The notes: generated from the letters alone by a model not told the origin. Shown: positions 12,195 to 24,357, counted from the first letter of the stretch. The stretch is 64,000 nt of DNA from Mauremys mutica (GCF_020497125.1 NC_059072.1:302640781-302704780); one strand, 5' to 3'. Translations and numbers: made by a program.

Positions 12195-12300
12195 CAGACA
12201 TTAATGAATTTATCTTCACAACACCCCTGAGAGGTGAGGGTGTAATATTATCCCCATTTTACAGACGGGGAATAGAGGCACAGATTAAGGTAAAATATGT
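12195..12300 (+). repeat. MIR/CORE-type SINE remnant
   Basis: The sequence TATTATCCCCATTTTACAGA followed by a GGGGAATAGAGGCACAGA-like segment is the well-known central part of MIR-type SINEs. It is a partial copy; ends are uncertain. Confidence 0.75.
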
Positions 12301-13232
12301 CCACAAATTTTTGGGTGCCTGAGATGCTTCCTGAGGGCACCTCACAACCACCTGCCCTTAGCGTGAGGAAGCCTTGTCTGTGCCTGCTGTGGGTCAACTC
12401 CCATGCTCCACTGGTCATAGGCAACACAGGCCCTCCTCTCTAGGTCTCGCAGGCCCCACTGTCACTCTACAGGCGAGCAATAGGCACACCCCAATCCTTG
12501 AATCCTCCGAGCGTCTCCCTGGAGTGTCCAGCTCCTGCTCCACTGGACATTCATACTGATCACAGATTTGCTGCTTCCAAATAAACAGTAAACCCCAGCA
12601 TTCCAGTCCACCCCAGATCACCCCCCTGCTTAACACACAGAACTTAGAGATAAGTTTGTAATTAAATCAAGCATAAATTTATTTAACAAAACATGGAGAT
12701 TCAAGTAGTAGCAAGCAGAAGTATTGGAAACAAATGGTTACCTATGAAAACATAACATGCATTTTAGAGCCTAGACTTAATCCACAAGACACTCTCACGT
12801 CTTGTAGAGTATTGCTCAACCAAAATCCTCGCTTTACAGGCTGGCTATGACCTGCTTTCCATGACATGCTGTCAGATTGCCTGGGTGAAAGATTCTGTGT
12901 GTTTCCTTGCACCCCAAGATATACCATAACAATCTTTCTTCATAAGCAGGACACCCCTCTGCAGTTTGTTCACCCTGATATTTTTCTTTTTTGTAGATTT
13001 TGCAATCTTTTATTCCACCCCATCTTAGGATGCAAGTAGGCATATATTGTGAGGCATACAATACACAAATGACCAGACATGGAGATAGGGGTCTGTTAAC
13101 TTGAAAATGTTCCTTTCAGGCAGCAGGCATGATAAATCCTGGTGACCTGCCATAACTCCAAGACCTTAAGAATATAATTTTTAGTATAGATACATAAGTC
13201 TTTAAATATTATCTGTACATATATTCACAATG

Positions 13233-13269
13233 TACAGTCGATCTGCGGCCACACTAACCCTAATCCGAT
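13233..13269 (+). repeat. 37-bp templated insertion copied from the nearby DNA element
   Basis: The segment (GTCGATCTGCGGCCACACT and on through CCTAATCCGAT) matches 15243-15281 inside the 13335-15444 element in direct orientation with about two mismatches. It is bracketed by the 12-bp direct repeat ATATTCACAATG at 13221-13232 and 13270-13281. Confidence 0.75.
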
Positions 13270-13334
13270 ATATTCACAATGATTACAATGATTACAATGA
13301 CCCAACAGGCTGCTGACTCTCAGTAGAGACCTCA

Positions 13335-15444
13335 GGGTACGTCTACACTACGGGATTATTCCGAATTTACATAAAACGGTTTAGCAAAACAGATTGTATA
13401 AAATTGAGTGTGCACGGCCACACTAAACACATTAAATCGGTGGTGTGCGTCCACGGTCCGAGGCTAGCGTCAATTTCTGGAGCATTGCACTGTGGGTAGC
13501 TATTCCGTAGCTATCCCATAGTTCCCGCAGCCTCCCCCGCCCCTTGGAATTTCCGGGTTGAGATCCCAGTGCCTGATGGGGCAAAAATCATTGTCGCGGG
13601 TGGTTCTGGGTAAATGTCGTCAGTCACTCCTTCCTCTGGGAAAGCAACGGCAGACAAGCATTTCGTGCCTTTTTTCCCTGGATTGCCCTGGCAGACGCCA
13701 TTAGCATGGCAACCACGGAGCCTGTTTTGCCTTTTGTCACTGTCACCGTATGTGTACTAGATACCGCTCACAGAGGCGATTCAGCTGCGCTACACAGCAG
13801 CATGCTTTTGCTTTTGCATGACAGCAGAGATGGTTACCAGCCATATTGCACCATCTACCATACCATAAATTGGTAATAAGATGATCGTGGCTACCAGTCC
13901 TTTTGCACTGCACCATCTGTTGCTGTCATAAGTGCCCCTGGCTGCTCTTAGCCAGGGGCGCAAAAGCCAAAATTGGGAATGACTCCCTGAGTCAATCCCT
14001 CCTTTTTGGTATCTAAAAATAGAATCAGTCCTGCCTAGAATATGGGCAAGTGTACTAGAAAACCACTGTATATCATAACCAGAGAGCACAGCTGCTCTGT
14101 GTCAGATCCTGCAGAAATTATGAGCTGTATGCTATTCACAGGGGGTGCTCCTGCAACAACCCCACCTGTTCATTCTGTTCTTCCCCCAGCCTTCCTGGGC
14201 TACCATAGCATTGTCCCCCCACTTGTGTGATGACACAGTGACTTGTTAGTGAGAAATGAGTGGAAGGCAGCCTCCAGCTGCTATGATAGTCCAGACAGGA
14301 CATTAAGCAGTGTGTAGGAGAGGAGCCCAGCATCCCACTGCTAGTCCAGGGGCAACTGAATCTTTTCTTTACACATGAAGGGTGGGGGCTGATGGAGCTC
14401 AGCCCCCTGTTGCTATGATGAAGACGGTTACCAGCCATATTGCACCATCTACCAGGAAAAATTAGGGGCAGGCACCCTTGATCGACCTAACTGATGCTAG
14501 TCGGCATGGTTACCAGTCCTTTTGCACTGCCCCATGTGCCAATAGGCTGATGATGACGATGGGTATCAGTCTTATTGTACCATCAGCCACCCATGGCAGG
14601 GGGGGAGCAAGGATGTTGGTGTTGAGTGCTGCAGCATCGTGTCTATCTGCAGCATTCAGTAAAGATAGGGTGACATGTAAAAGAGTCAAGAGAGGATTGT
14701 TTTCCCTTTCACTTCTGGGGGTGGGTGGGGGTGTGTGTGTAAATTGCCGAGCTATGCCCTGACCCACCGCGGACACTGTGTTTGACCCTAGAAGCATTTG
14801 GAGCTCAGCCAAGAATGCAAATACTTTTCGGAGACTGCAAGAACTGTGGGATAGCTTGAGTCCTCCAGGCCATGAGCGTCCATTTGATTCTTTGGCTTTC
14901 CGTTACGCTTGTCACGCAGCAGTGAGCTGAGTCCCTGCTATGGCGTCTGTCTGGAGATTTTTTAAAAATGATTTTGAATTTTGTCTTCTGTAACGGAGCG
15001 CTGATAGAACAGATTTGCCTGCCCTTACAGCAATCACATCCGCATGGTCCATGCTGGAGCTCTTTCTTTATTTTGATTTTTAACTGCCTCGCCACACGTG
15101 CTGATCGGAGCTCCACGCTGGGCAAACAGGAAATATTCAAAAGTTCACGGGGCTTTTCCTGTCTACCTGGCCACTGCATCCGAGTTCAGATTGCTGTCCA
15201 GAGTGGTCAGTGGTGCACTGTGGGATACCACCCAGAGGCCAATACCGTCGATCTGCGCCCACACTAACCCTAATCCGATATGGTAATACCGATACTAGCG
15301 CTACTCCTCTCGTTAGGGAGGAGTACAGAAACCGGTTTAAAGAGCCCTTTATATCGATATAAAGGGCCTCTTAGTGTGGACGGGTGTGGCGTTAAATCGG
15401 TTTAACGCTCCTAAAACCGGTTTAAACGCGTAGTGTAGACCAGG
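13335..15444. mobile_element. Non-autonomous DNA transposon, about 2.1 kb
   Basis: The left end is GGGTACGTCTACACTACG and the right end CGTAGTGTAGACCAGG, inverted matches over GTCTACACTACG. CCTCA occurs immediately outside both ends (13330-13334 and 15445-15449) and may be the target duplication. The interior carries five diverged copies of a module starting GGTTACCAGYC and continuing TTGCAC (near 13832, 13889, 14426, 14508, 14562). The right end has an exact 24-bp palindrome at 15344-15367 centred on ATCGAT and a hairpin around CTCCTCTCGTTAGGGAGGAG. I see no transposase; several 90-120-residue open frames are unsupported. Superfamily uncertain. Confidence 0.75.
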
Positions 15445-16552
15445 CCTCACATGCCACACATCGGTTAACTAACTATTATGCATATATCTGACCCAGGAGA
15501 TCCTTTTAAAATCCTATGCACACCATTTACCCTCTGCCAGTTGGCATCATAGGGTCCATGGTCACAGTGCACCGTTTGAGAAGCAAAGGGCCTTATTTTC
15601 TTTTTGCAGTATTTACACTATATATGATCAACGCACAGTTCCCATTGACTTTGGATGCAGCTGTGAGTACTCGGCAGTTCTGCAAATCAGATTCCAAGCT
15701 GTGCACCCAGTAAATGAAGACCACACAGTTAGTGACACTGTCTGACAAGTTTGGTGTACATGACTTACTCAGTAGGAGCCCTGTGCTAGAATCCAATTCT
15801 CCAGTGTGACATTCAGCTGCATAACCATAACACCATCCTTTTCTTCCTGAAATCAGCTCCCTCATTCACTACACACGTTCCAACTAGAGCTGGGTGAAAG
15901 TTTTGGGCTGAAACTTCTTTTAATCAAAAAATGCAGATTCAGGTCACTTGAAACATTTTGTGAATTCATAGTGAATTTGCTGAATTCTTTCGGCTGAAAA
16001 CAAATAATGTCTGAAAAAACTCCAAATGTGTTGTTTCAACATTTTTCCATTTGAAGTCACTTTTTGTTTAGAATTTTATGTAAAAAACCTTGCAAACAAG
16101 ATGTTTTCTTTTGCTTTAAACAAAACATTTAGTTTGACACAAAATTAAATTATTTTAAAACTTTTTTTCAGCTTTGGAATGCTAGATTTTCCAACCTTAA
16201 TGTTCTTTTAATGTAGTTTTTTTCTGTGTAATTTCTTAGTTTTTTGTTTGTTTGTTTGTTTTAAATATAGTGACTAAAGAATTCACCATGTTGCATCATA
16301 TTGATGCAACACAGGTCATCAGTATGGTAGGACCTTGCAGATCCACTACACCAATCTCTGCCACTTGAGCCAATGGAATAACTGACAGAAGTAGTAGGTT
16401 GTCATTCTCTGTGTGGACCCAGCACCAGAGGGCGTGGATGAGACATGCACTTTGCCAGTGGGTTTCACAGATATTTTCTGACAGCAGAGGAATGTTGGGA
16501 CTCAGGAATCTTGGGTTCTTTTCTAGGCTTTGGAAGAGAGTATGTTCTAGAG

Positions 16553-16743
16553 CAGTGGTTCTCAAAGCCAGTCCATCACTTGTTCAGGGAAAGCCCCTGG
16601 TGGGCCGGGCTGGTTTGTTTACCTGCCGCATCTGCAGGTTCAGCATCGCAGCTCCCACTGGCGACAGTTCACCGCTCCAGGCCAATGAGGGCTGCTGGAA
16701 GTGGCACAGGCCAAGAGATGTGCTGGCCACCACCACTTCCCAC
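16553..16743. mobile_element. hAT-type MITE, left half only
   Basis: The segment begins CAGTGGTTCTCAAAGCC and contains GTTTGTTTACCTGCC (16613-16627) and CACTGGCGACAGTTCACC. It matches the left half of the complete element at 26756-27087. The right half is missing where the SINE at 16744 begins. Confidence 0.8.
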
Positions 16744-16885
16744 AGGGAAGCTCAGTGGTTTGAGTATTGGCCTGCTAAACCCAGGGTTGTGAGTTCAATC
16801 CTTGGTCCTGCTAGTGAAAGCAGGGGGCTGGACTCAATGACCTTTTGGGGTCCCTTCCAGCTCTATGAGATAGGTATATCTCTTC
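16744..16885 (+). repeat. tRNA-derived SINE, internally deleted
   Basis: Pol III box-A-like AAGCTCAGTGGTT and box-B-like AGTTCAATCC (16792-16801) are present, followed by the tail GGGGCTGGACTCAATGACCT. It is the same family as 43351-43528 but lacks about 35 bp between the tRNA part and the tail. The tail resembles a CR1 3' end, the arrangement known for cryptodiran turtle tRNA-SINEs. CTTCCC on both sides may be a short target duplication. Confidence 0.8.
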
Positions 16886-16905
16886 CCCTCAGCCCTGGCA
16901 TCTCC

Positions 16906-17757
16906 TGGCTCCTAGTCTCTTTGCCCAACCAGTCACAGCTTCTCCCCTCCTCCAGGCTCTCAGGTCCAGTCTCCCTGCTCAACTAGTCCCAGTATCCCCT
17001 GTCCTGGGTGAACAGGCTCAGTACTCTGGAACTGCTCTGAACGAAGTTCAGACAAGACCCTCTTGTAGTGTGACAACCCCTCCAGGCATACTCTCACTAG
17101 GGCAAGCCTCCTTGGCTTCAGTGCCTCTGGGTCTGACCTCAAAGCATTCAGCACCCCTGTTTCTGCAGTGAGCTCTCTGCAGTGAGTCCACCCGAATAGG
17201 ACACCGGGAGAAGCCTTACATCCCCCCAAGAGGCCATGCACCCCCAATGTCTGCAGTCAGCAGTGACTCTCAGACAGCACTGTAAAACAGAAGGGTTTAT
17301 TAGTCATCTGGAACACAGCACAGAACTGTTCTTGTTAGCACAGAAAGCAGGAAGATTCAGCAAAGCCCTTCTTGGGGAGATCCAGAACCCAGAACTCTCC
17401 TCCAAAGCCCCAAACCAGGAGACTGACCAGCTTCCAGGAGCCCACTCTCAGTCACGCCTAGTTGCCCCTCCTCCATCCTTTGTTTCTTTCCCAGACAAAC
17501 TGGTCACCTGGTCTCCACCTCTCTCTTTGTTCTCCAACACGTTGCAGCCGGCTGGATCTTGGCAGAGGATGGGCCTTGGCCATCAGTTGCCAGGATACAG
17601 AATATCCAGCCATTGTCTGGGCCCAGGCAGCTAGACGGCAGTGCAACAATCACACACCCTTGTCCCACCACCTAGACACTCGTGCAACACATAACGGAAA
17701 CTGAGGCACACACACAGTATTCATACAAAACAGTAGGAAAATTCCCACTTCGTCACA
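16906..17757 (-). mobile_element. Candidate solo LTR of a retroelement, 852 bp
   Basis: Read on the minus strand the block starts TGTGACGAAGTGGGAATTTT and ends CTAGGAGCCA, that is TG...CA. It is flanked by TCTCC (16901-16905 and 17758-17762), a 5-bp target duplication. An AATAAA polyadenylation signal is present on the minus strand near 17297. No second LTR or internal gag/pol sequence follows, so it looks like a solo LTR. Open frames of 80-130 residues inside have no family signature. The 3' boundary rests mainly on the short duplication. Confidence 0.6.
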
Positions 17758-18923
17758 TCTCCCTACACACAATTCCCAGCACAGTTTCTCTCTGCCTTTC
17801 CCCGCCCGTAGTTCCAGTCTCACCAGTCTCCTTTCCTTCTCCCCATTCCAGCTGTTATATTCTTGGTATTCAAATCAGGCAGCTTGTTCCTCCATGCTGC
17901 CAGGGCAGCGGGAGGAGGGTCACTGGGAGCACAGGAGAGGCAGACTTCTTTCTCTCAGTTCTGGTGCTCTGATGCCCAGAACATCCAGGAGCTACAATTA
18001 CAAGTTAAGTCCAGCTTCACCACTCTCCACCGGAATGAATGATGCTCAGTTGCTCTGTGGGATGGCACATGTGCAATCTGGTCACATGTAGGAGCTGTAA
18101 GCAGGTGGACCACATTCAGTTTGGTCAATGCTAGGAGTGCTGAAGCACTTGTGTGAGACGGTATCGTCAGAGATTTTAGCTGCTAAATTCTAAGAAGTCT
18201 CTGATCATGTGTGAACTGCAATTTTCCAAAGATTTATAACTTAGCCAAATTTGGACAGATTTTTATGTGACCAGCAAAAGGCACATCACTGACACAAAGC
18301 CATGCCCCTGATAAATGTAAAGTCCCTGCTCCAGAGGGAAGTGTCAAAAAAGGTTGTCAGAACTTTTTTAATTTTGCAAAACAACCCATTTTCCTCTAGC
18401 CTCATTCTCAGAAAAGGTTAAACTCTTTTGACTGAAATTTTCTAAAACAATTCAACCTAAGGCAAAACACTCAGCATTCAAAATTTCAGCCTAAACAGTT
18501 GAAGTTTGGCAAAGTGATAAGCAACTGAAAACAGGGTCTGATAATGGGAAGGGCCAGGCAACCTTAATAATGTAACATGGTGTTATCAGCCCTGCATAAA
18601 ATTATCAGTCGTTTCATGAAGGTCCCAAGCAACTATGATAAAATAACAGTATTTAATTATTTTGAATTATTTTGCTTATGAAATTATTATGCTTATTAAA
18701 AATTGACATATAGATATTTCTTCTGCTCTTCAGTTTGGTGTACAATTACATTAACTTAAGGTAAAACTGGAATCCTTTTGCGTTTTTGTTTGTTTTGCCT
18801 GTTCCTGGTACCTCCATTCCTCCTGCTCCTCTGCCAGTCCCAATCCCCCAATTGTCTGATTCTCTTTTTACACTCACGTTATCTCCTCCTGCCCTGTCTC
18901 AATGCTCGTTATGTCCCACCCTC

Positions 18924-19400
18924 GATTCACAGATTCCAAGACTAGAAGGGACCATCTAGGCTGACCTTCTGTGTAACAAAGGCTTAACTTCTCCCAAATA
19001 ATTCCTAGAGTGTAACTTTCAGAAAAACATCCAATCTTGATTTATAAATTGTCAGTGATGAAGAATCCATCATGACCCTGGGTAAATTGTTACAATGGCT
19101 TATTACTCTCACTGTAAAAAATGTACAACATTTCCAGTCTGAATTTGCCTAGTTTTGATTTCCAACCCTTGAATCGTGTTATACCTTTCTCTGCTCGATT
19201 GAAAGAGCCCTTTACTAAGTATTTGTTCCCCATGTAGATACTCACAGACTATAATCAATTGCTTTTAGCACAGTCACCAAAGTGCTTGCTCATTTGTTCA
19301 ACTATCAACTACTTCCAACCACTTTATCCCCAGTGTGAACATTTACTGAAGGTGCCTAGTTTTTCATAACTTTAGTACCGTTCCTGCATTCTCTTCAATC
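18924..19400 (-). mobile_element. CR1-type LINE 3' end, decayed
   Basis: The plus strand reads GATTCACAGATTCCAAGACT then AGAAGGGACCATCTAGG and AAACATCCAATCTTGATTTA. I recognise this as the reverse complement of a CR1 3' untranslated region. Only the untranslated tail is present; the 5' limit is unclear. Confidence 0.6.
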
Positions 19401-19997
19401 AGCAATTCTGCAATTTTCTCAGTGAAAGTGGTCAGCCTTTTACGGACAAGTTCTATTCGTTAAAAATCCATGACATGTATTGCTCGTGGCTCTGTTATGC
19501 CTTAGATGTTTGCAGAGGTTTTATCCTCTACCAGTCACTGATTTGAAAGCTGCACAGGTGTACACTGAACAAAAATAATCATCTATAGATAGCCATTTGG
19601 TAGTCTATGAAAGATGAACTTCTGGAATAGGTCCAGCTCATCTGAGGAGCTCTTGCCTTCAGCCAGTCCTCTCTCCAGGAGTCAAAGACTAGAGGTCTGG
19701 TCTGACGCTAACTGTGTTGTGTTTCCCTTTTTAAGCTCCTCCCTCTAAGTCTGACCTCTCTCACAGCTGTGGTTGGATGGGACCAACTGAGCCCACATAA
19801 ACGCCTTAATCCTGTGTTTCCCAATGTGAGATTTGTATACCCCATCACAAGGAGTTTGCTTACATTACCACTGACTCTCCTGTATCTGCTTCATACATAA
19901 TCAGAAAATTTCAATCTCCAGTGCTATTAATCTGGAATCATTCATGAGGACTAAAATAGCTGTTATCAAAGCAACCCTGCAGATTGTAAAAGGTAGC

Positions 19998-20014
19998 TTT
20001 TTTTTTTTTTTTTT
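19998..20014 (+). repeat. Poly-T tract
   Basis: A run of 17 T residues; no attached element recognised. Confidence 0.9.
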
Positions 20015-20730
20015 ACACATTCCCTATCTCCAATGCTGAACATCTTCCAGTAAAGTTCAGTATCACCCATACTGCACAGATTTCAAAAGTGCAGACAGCA
20101 AATTACCATCTTAAACCAATCTTCTCTTTATCTGAAATATTAAATATAGAAGGCATTCTAGAAGCCAGCTGAATTACTCAGGCTGTGTGCAATGTGGTGC
20201 CAGCGTGGCTAGGAATGCTAACATCCATACAAAACAGAATACCCCCAAACATATGAAAATCCCTAAAGGTAAAGCAACAGCTTTCTGTTTATCATCATCG
20301 CAAAGCCACTGAATACTTCCCCCAAGCCCTGCATTTACCAAAAAAAATACTGTATGTATAAATGTAATATATATTATATACATGCATATAGACGTATATG
20401 CATAAGTATACACCCCACCCCACAAGGACAATGGACAAACCGTCCCTAGTGAACGGCTCCACCATGAAAACATCTTTTATAACCAGCTATCTAAATAGCC
20501 CAACAAGCACATTCTAGAAATAGACCACAAGACCTTAGGTCATATTTAAGACTGTAAGGTTTTTAGGATATTAAAAAAGAACCCCTGCCATTCCAATATA
20601 TTTAGCTGTTATACCACCAAATGCTTCTACTGTTGCTCTTTCAGTCACAATTTTGTTTAGAGCTGCTGGCAATGAAACACAAAATGATAATAAGAATTTA
20701 ACTTTACTAAAAATTTAAGTACATTACACT

Positions 20731-20793
20731 TGCTATAATGAACATTTCTGACGAGGTAACCAAGTTTGTTATAACAAGGTATTCATTATAGCA
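20731..20793. repeat. Short inverted-repeat element
   Basis: TGCTATAATGAA (20731-20742) and its exact inverse TTCATTATAGCA (20782-20793) bracket 39 bp containing GTTATAAC. It may be a very short internally deleted DNA transposon or part of one; no target duplication is evident. Confidence 0.5.
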
Positions 20794-21317
20794 TACCTTG
20801 TACCTGGGAGGGGATATGAGCTTTCCTCCCAGCCTCTGAAATGGCTGTGGCTTTTCCACTGAACAGGATCTGTAGCAAACCAGTTAAAACAGACTACCAA
20901 ACAGACATCAGAGGGTGACAGTTTTCAGTCACTAACCACCTAGGATCTGATCTAGCAATGTTTGCTCATGTGAATAGTTCTTATTCATGCATGAATGGAA
21001 CTATTTCCCCTGGGGCAGACTTGAATCAGAGATCTAGTGGTGAAAGTCTCCCTGTCCCATCATGAATTCCATTAGCTATCCAGGCTAGCAATTTCTTTTT
21101 TTAAAAGCAAAACCCAGTCAAGTCAATTAAAAACTTTATTCTACACAAATAAAGAGAATTCAGAACCTGCAAAATGGAAAAGGCCAAAAATCAGCAACGG
21201 AAATGTGTTTCAAGCTTCTTAGAGGCTATTTACAAATAATAGAAGAAAAGAAGAATGTAAACATTTATTGACAGAATTCTCCTTAGGGTTAAAGAAAAAA
21301 ATGAAGCAAAATGAAGG

Positions 21318-21318
<1 letters not shown>

Positions 21319-21352
<34 letters not shown>

Positions 21353-21356
21353 GCAC
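21319..21356 (+). repeat. (AC)n microsatellite
   Basis: About 19 dinucleotide units, ending with two CG-containing variants (ACGCACGCAC). Confidence 0.97.
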
Positions 21357-22201
21357 AATTTGTAGCCATCAAACCTATTAGCTCTATGGATTAGCTGGAA
21401 TATCAAGTTTCTACATTACTAAAACAGGATTTCATATCATAAATGGCCAGTGCATGGCAGCCTTGAATAATGGGAGCGCAACTTCCCATCTGAGCAAATA
21501 TGCATTAGTAACAAGACACTGATGAGACCAGACAAATCACCAAGGAAACAAGAAAATGTGAAAGACGAGTCAAAGGAGATGGCAGCACGTGCTTTAGAAA
21601 TGAGTTGTAAATGAAGCTAGCCACACTGCAGCATTTATATTAACATATGACCAGGCCTAATATGAGACTGGGCAAATTAAAAGGTAATTAATGAATTTTT
21701 AAAAATTACAATGAAGGGAAATCCAGCATATCAGCTAGGTGAAGGCTATGGCACTTAGCCCTCTTGTTCCCCAGCCCTGCCCACTTTACAGAATACATTA
21801 GGATCTCACTATCTGGGAGGCTGATGAGATTTGTAATGGAAGAAGGATCTAAATCCTGACCTGGCACAGCGCTGATTAAGAGCCCTTTGCATTCTCTGCT
21901 ACCGGCTCCAGCTGGCCAGGGCTCCACCCTTAGCAGTGAACCTTGCTGGTCTTCTGACCAGGAACAAAGTGCACACTCAACATTTGCTGATGCTGCTGGT
22001 AGCAGCATGCATGTTAAGCTGTGTTTTTTTATTTGGGGTGGGACAAGCATGCCCCCATAGGTAAGGACATTAGGCAGGCCTACCTCTTGGTGCATATTAC
22101 TGTGTTATATGCTGTCCTGCTGACATCTTGAGTGTGAAGGTCTCAATGCTGCACAGCAGAGGGCAGGGCTGAGCCCAAGACAGGCAGACAGGCGTGCGCG
22201 T

Positions 22202-22229
22202 GCACACACACACACACACACACACACAG
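22202..22229 (+). repeat. (CA)n microsatellite
   Basis: About 13 dinucleotide units preceded by a GCGCGTG purine-pyrimidine alternating stretch. Confidence 0.97.
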
Positions 22230-22658
22230 AATGAGACATTAATCAGGCTTCAATTTCATACATTTGTTTTGTACTTAGAAGGGATGACAATTTCATTCTA
22301 CAAAAGCAGAACACTGAATAATATGTATAAGTATGTCTATTTCTCCATGTGACCACAAATTGCATAAAACCACTTCTCCATAACCAAAGCATGCTCACTT
22401 TTAACAAACCCACTTAGATTTTAGATTTTCTTTTTCAAAAAGAAATATTTGATTGATCTTTAAAGCAAAGTTAAAAAAAAATCTTACACATTGAGTCTAG
22501 AGAAACTACAGAGATGAATAGAAAGCCTTGAAGTTGGTGTAGATAAAAATTACTGGTCTACTGTACTTTGCAAAGGTTCACGTTTTGAGCTGACTCAAAT
22601 TTGCCATGAATTTTAATTTTACCATTCATCTTTAAAGAAATGAGTATTCACCACTAAG

Positions 22659-22762
22659 GCTGGAGTTTTCAGAAGTGCTCAGCCTTGGCCTAACTTTGCT
22701 TCCATTGACTTCATGGGAGCAGAATTAGGCCAACATCAAATGCTTTTGAATATTCCACCCTA
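22659..22762. repeat. Palindromic DNA-element remnant, TTTTCARAAG family
   Basis: The left arm GGAGTTTTCAGAAGTGCTCA is inverted at the right as GCTTTTGAATATTCCACCC. The central part reads TTCCATTGACTTCATGGGAG. It resembles 24673-24791, an apparent second copy. Confidence 0.55.
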
Positions 22763-22876
22763 AAGCTAAGAAGAATGTAACCAGCGGGAGAGGTTTAGTG
22801 TTTAAGGATTTCCTGCAAAAGGGCTAGATTATAATCTTCATGTAAACATCAGTCAGTGTGCTTTCTACTGAGGTGT

Positions 22877-23137
22877 CTACCTTAGGCTTTTTTCCCTAAA
22901 ATTCTCTACTGCTGTTGCCACCACTTCAGGTCCATCACTGGTGGCAGCTGTCAGGGTACAACTACCAAGTCATCTAGATCTCAGAACGGATCTAGATGAC
23001 TTGGTAGTTAAAACCTCAATGGGGCCTTATTTACACTAACACTTCTATTGCTGCTACGACTTGTGAAGTTGAACTGGTGATAGCTACAGTAGGAAATTTT
23101 AGGGGGAAACGCCCACAGTAAACAACGCCTTAGGTAG
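22877..23137. mobile_element. Palindromic DNA element with exact 21-bp hairpin
   Basis: The outer arms CTACCTTAGGC and GCCTTAGGTAG are inverted. The inner arms CCCTAAAATTCTCTAC and GTAGGAAATTTTAGGG match imperfectly. Near the centre, 22960-22980 and 22989-23009 are exact 21-bp inverted arms around an 8-base loop TCAGAACG. Non-coding; target duplication not found. Confidence 0.65.
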
Positions 23138-23338
23138 GGGTTGCCACATTTGGAGGAAAACTCCAGTCTCCCATTCTGAGATAAAATACATCATTGTACT
23201 GTAAACCTATAGGTGCACTTTATTAATAATAATAATTATTGTTTAAATATAAACAGCAGCAGATAGGTATTTGATGGTAAACCTAATGGGATGTTAAATT
23301 CAAAGTGTAAAGGAAAGAGTGCTTAAGCATCCTTTGGC

Positions 23339-23612
23339 CTGGTCTACACTTAAACTTAGGTTGACCTAGCTATGTCACTCAAGGTTGTGAAAAATTTCAC
23401 ACCCTGTACAATGCAGTTAGGTGGCTCTAACTCCCAATGTGTATGCAGCTAGGTGGACAGAAGAAATGTTCCATTGACCTCCTCCTCCGGGGGTGGATTT
23501 ACTACAGTGATGGAAAAACCCCTTCTGTTGTGGTAGTAAGTAGTTACACTACAGTGATATAGCTGCAGTGCTGCATCTGTACAGATGTAGCCCTTGTAGA
23601 ACAGACATACTG
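23339..23612. mobile_element. Non-autonomous DNA element, approximate ends
   Basis: It begins CCTGGTCTACACTTAAAC and contains GTTGACCTAGCTATGTCACTC with matching GTGATATAGCTGCAGTGCTGC towards the right end. Ends in TAGAACAGACAT are degraded. The CCTGGTCTACACT start is shared with the inverted end of 13335-15444. Confidence 0.5.
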
Positions 23613-24357
23613 TTACTGGGCCCCTTCCTCCCCCTTCCCAGAAACAGGGTTACTTGTTTTCAGAATTCAAATGTCATTCAGTAATACCAGGTTTTTGCTA
23701 ATGCTGTTGCTCTTTGTAAATTTATAGATCAAATTAAGATTCATACTCTGGAGAGCAATAAAAATATTTTCAACTTAATCACTCTAGTCTATTTATTCAG
23801 CAGGTAAAAAGTGAATATAAGGGTGATATTTTTTTCTCTTTATTTACTCCCCTTTCTAATACTGCATTTTTAGAAGAAACAGGTTAATCTTGATCGTGTG
23901 TATGCTGGGCGACATGTTGAGTAAATGTTTAGTGAGTACAGAGTGGAAGGATAAAACAGAATAAATAAGCCCTTCTGTAGTCAGGATATACTAATGAATA
24001 TAACCCACAATAAGCCCCATCCACCTGATCACGCTATGATTCTTAGCATTCATCTGTGGCTGGAACATTCACACCTAAGGATGAATGGGTTGTTATAGTT
24101 GTCATGACAGACCTGGATTCTGCGATTTTCAGGCTTTTACAAAAGTATCTGTGACTTTTGACATTTGGGAAAGTTTGCATGTGAGTGAATGGAATGAATG
24201 TGATTGAGGTTCATGGGAGTTTAGATAGTGGATCAACCACAAGAAAGAAGTGAAGAAAAAGGTCCCAAATACATCCATCCTACAATTTACTGAACTCATC
24301 CCTGTGAAGAAATATGCTCTCAGCCCCCGCCCGCTGAAGTCACTGGGATCATGATGA

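Noticed and set aside
16399..16986. 195-residue plus-strand open frame
   Set aside because: It runs across a half hAT, a SINE and the LTR start; composition and boundaries follow the repeats, not a gene.
21706..22095. 129-residue minus-strand open frame
   Set aside because: No family similarity recognised and no supporting exon signals; treated as chance.
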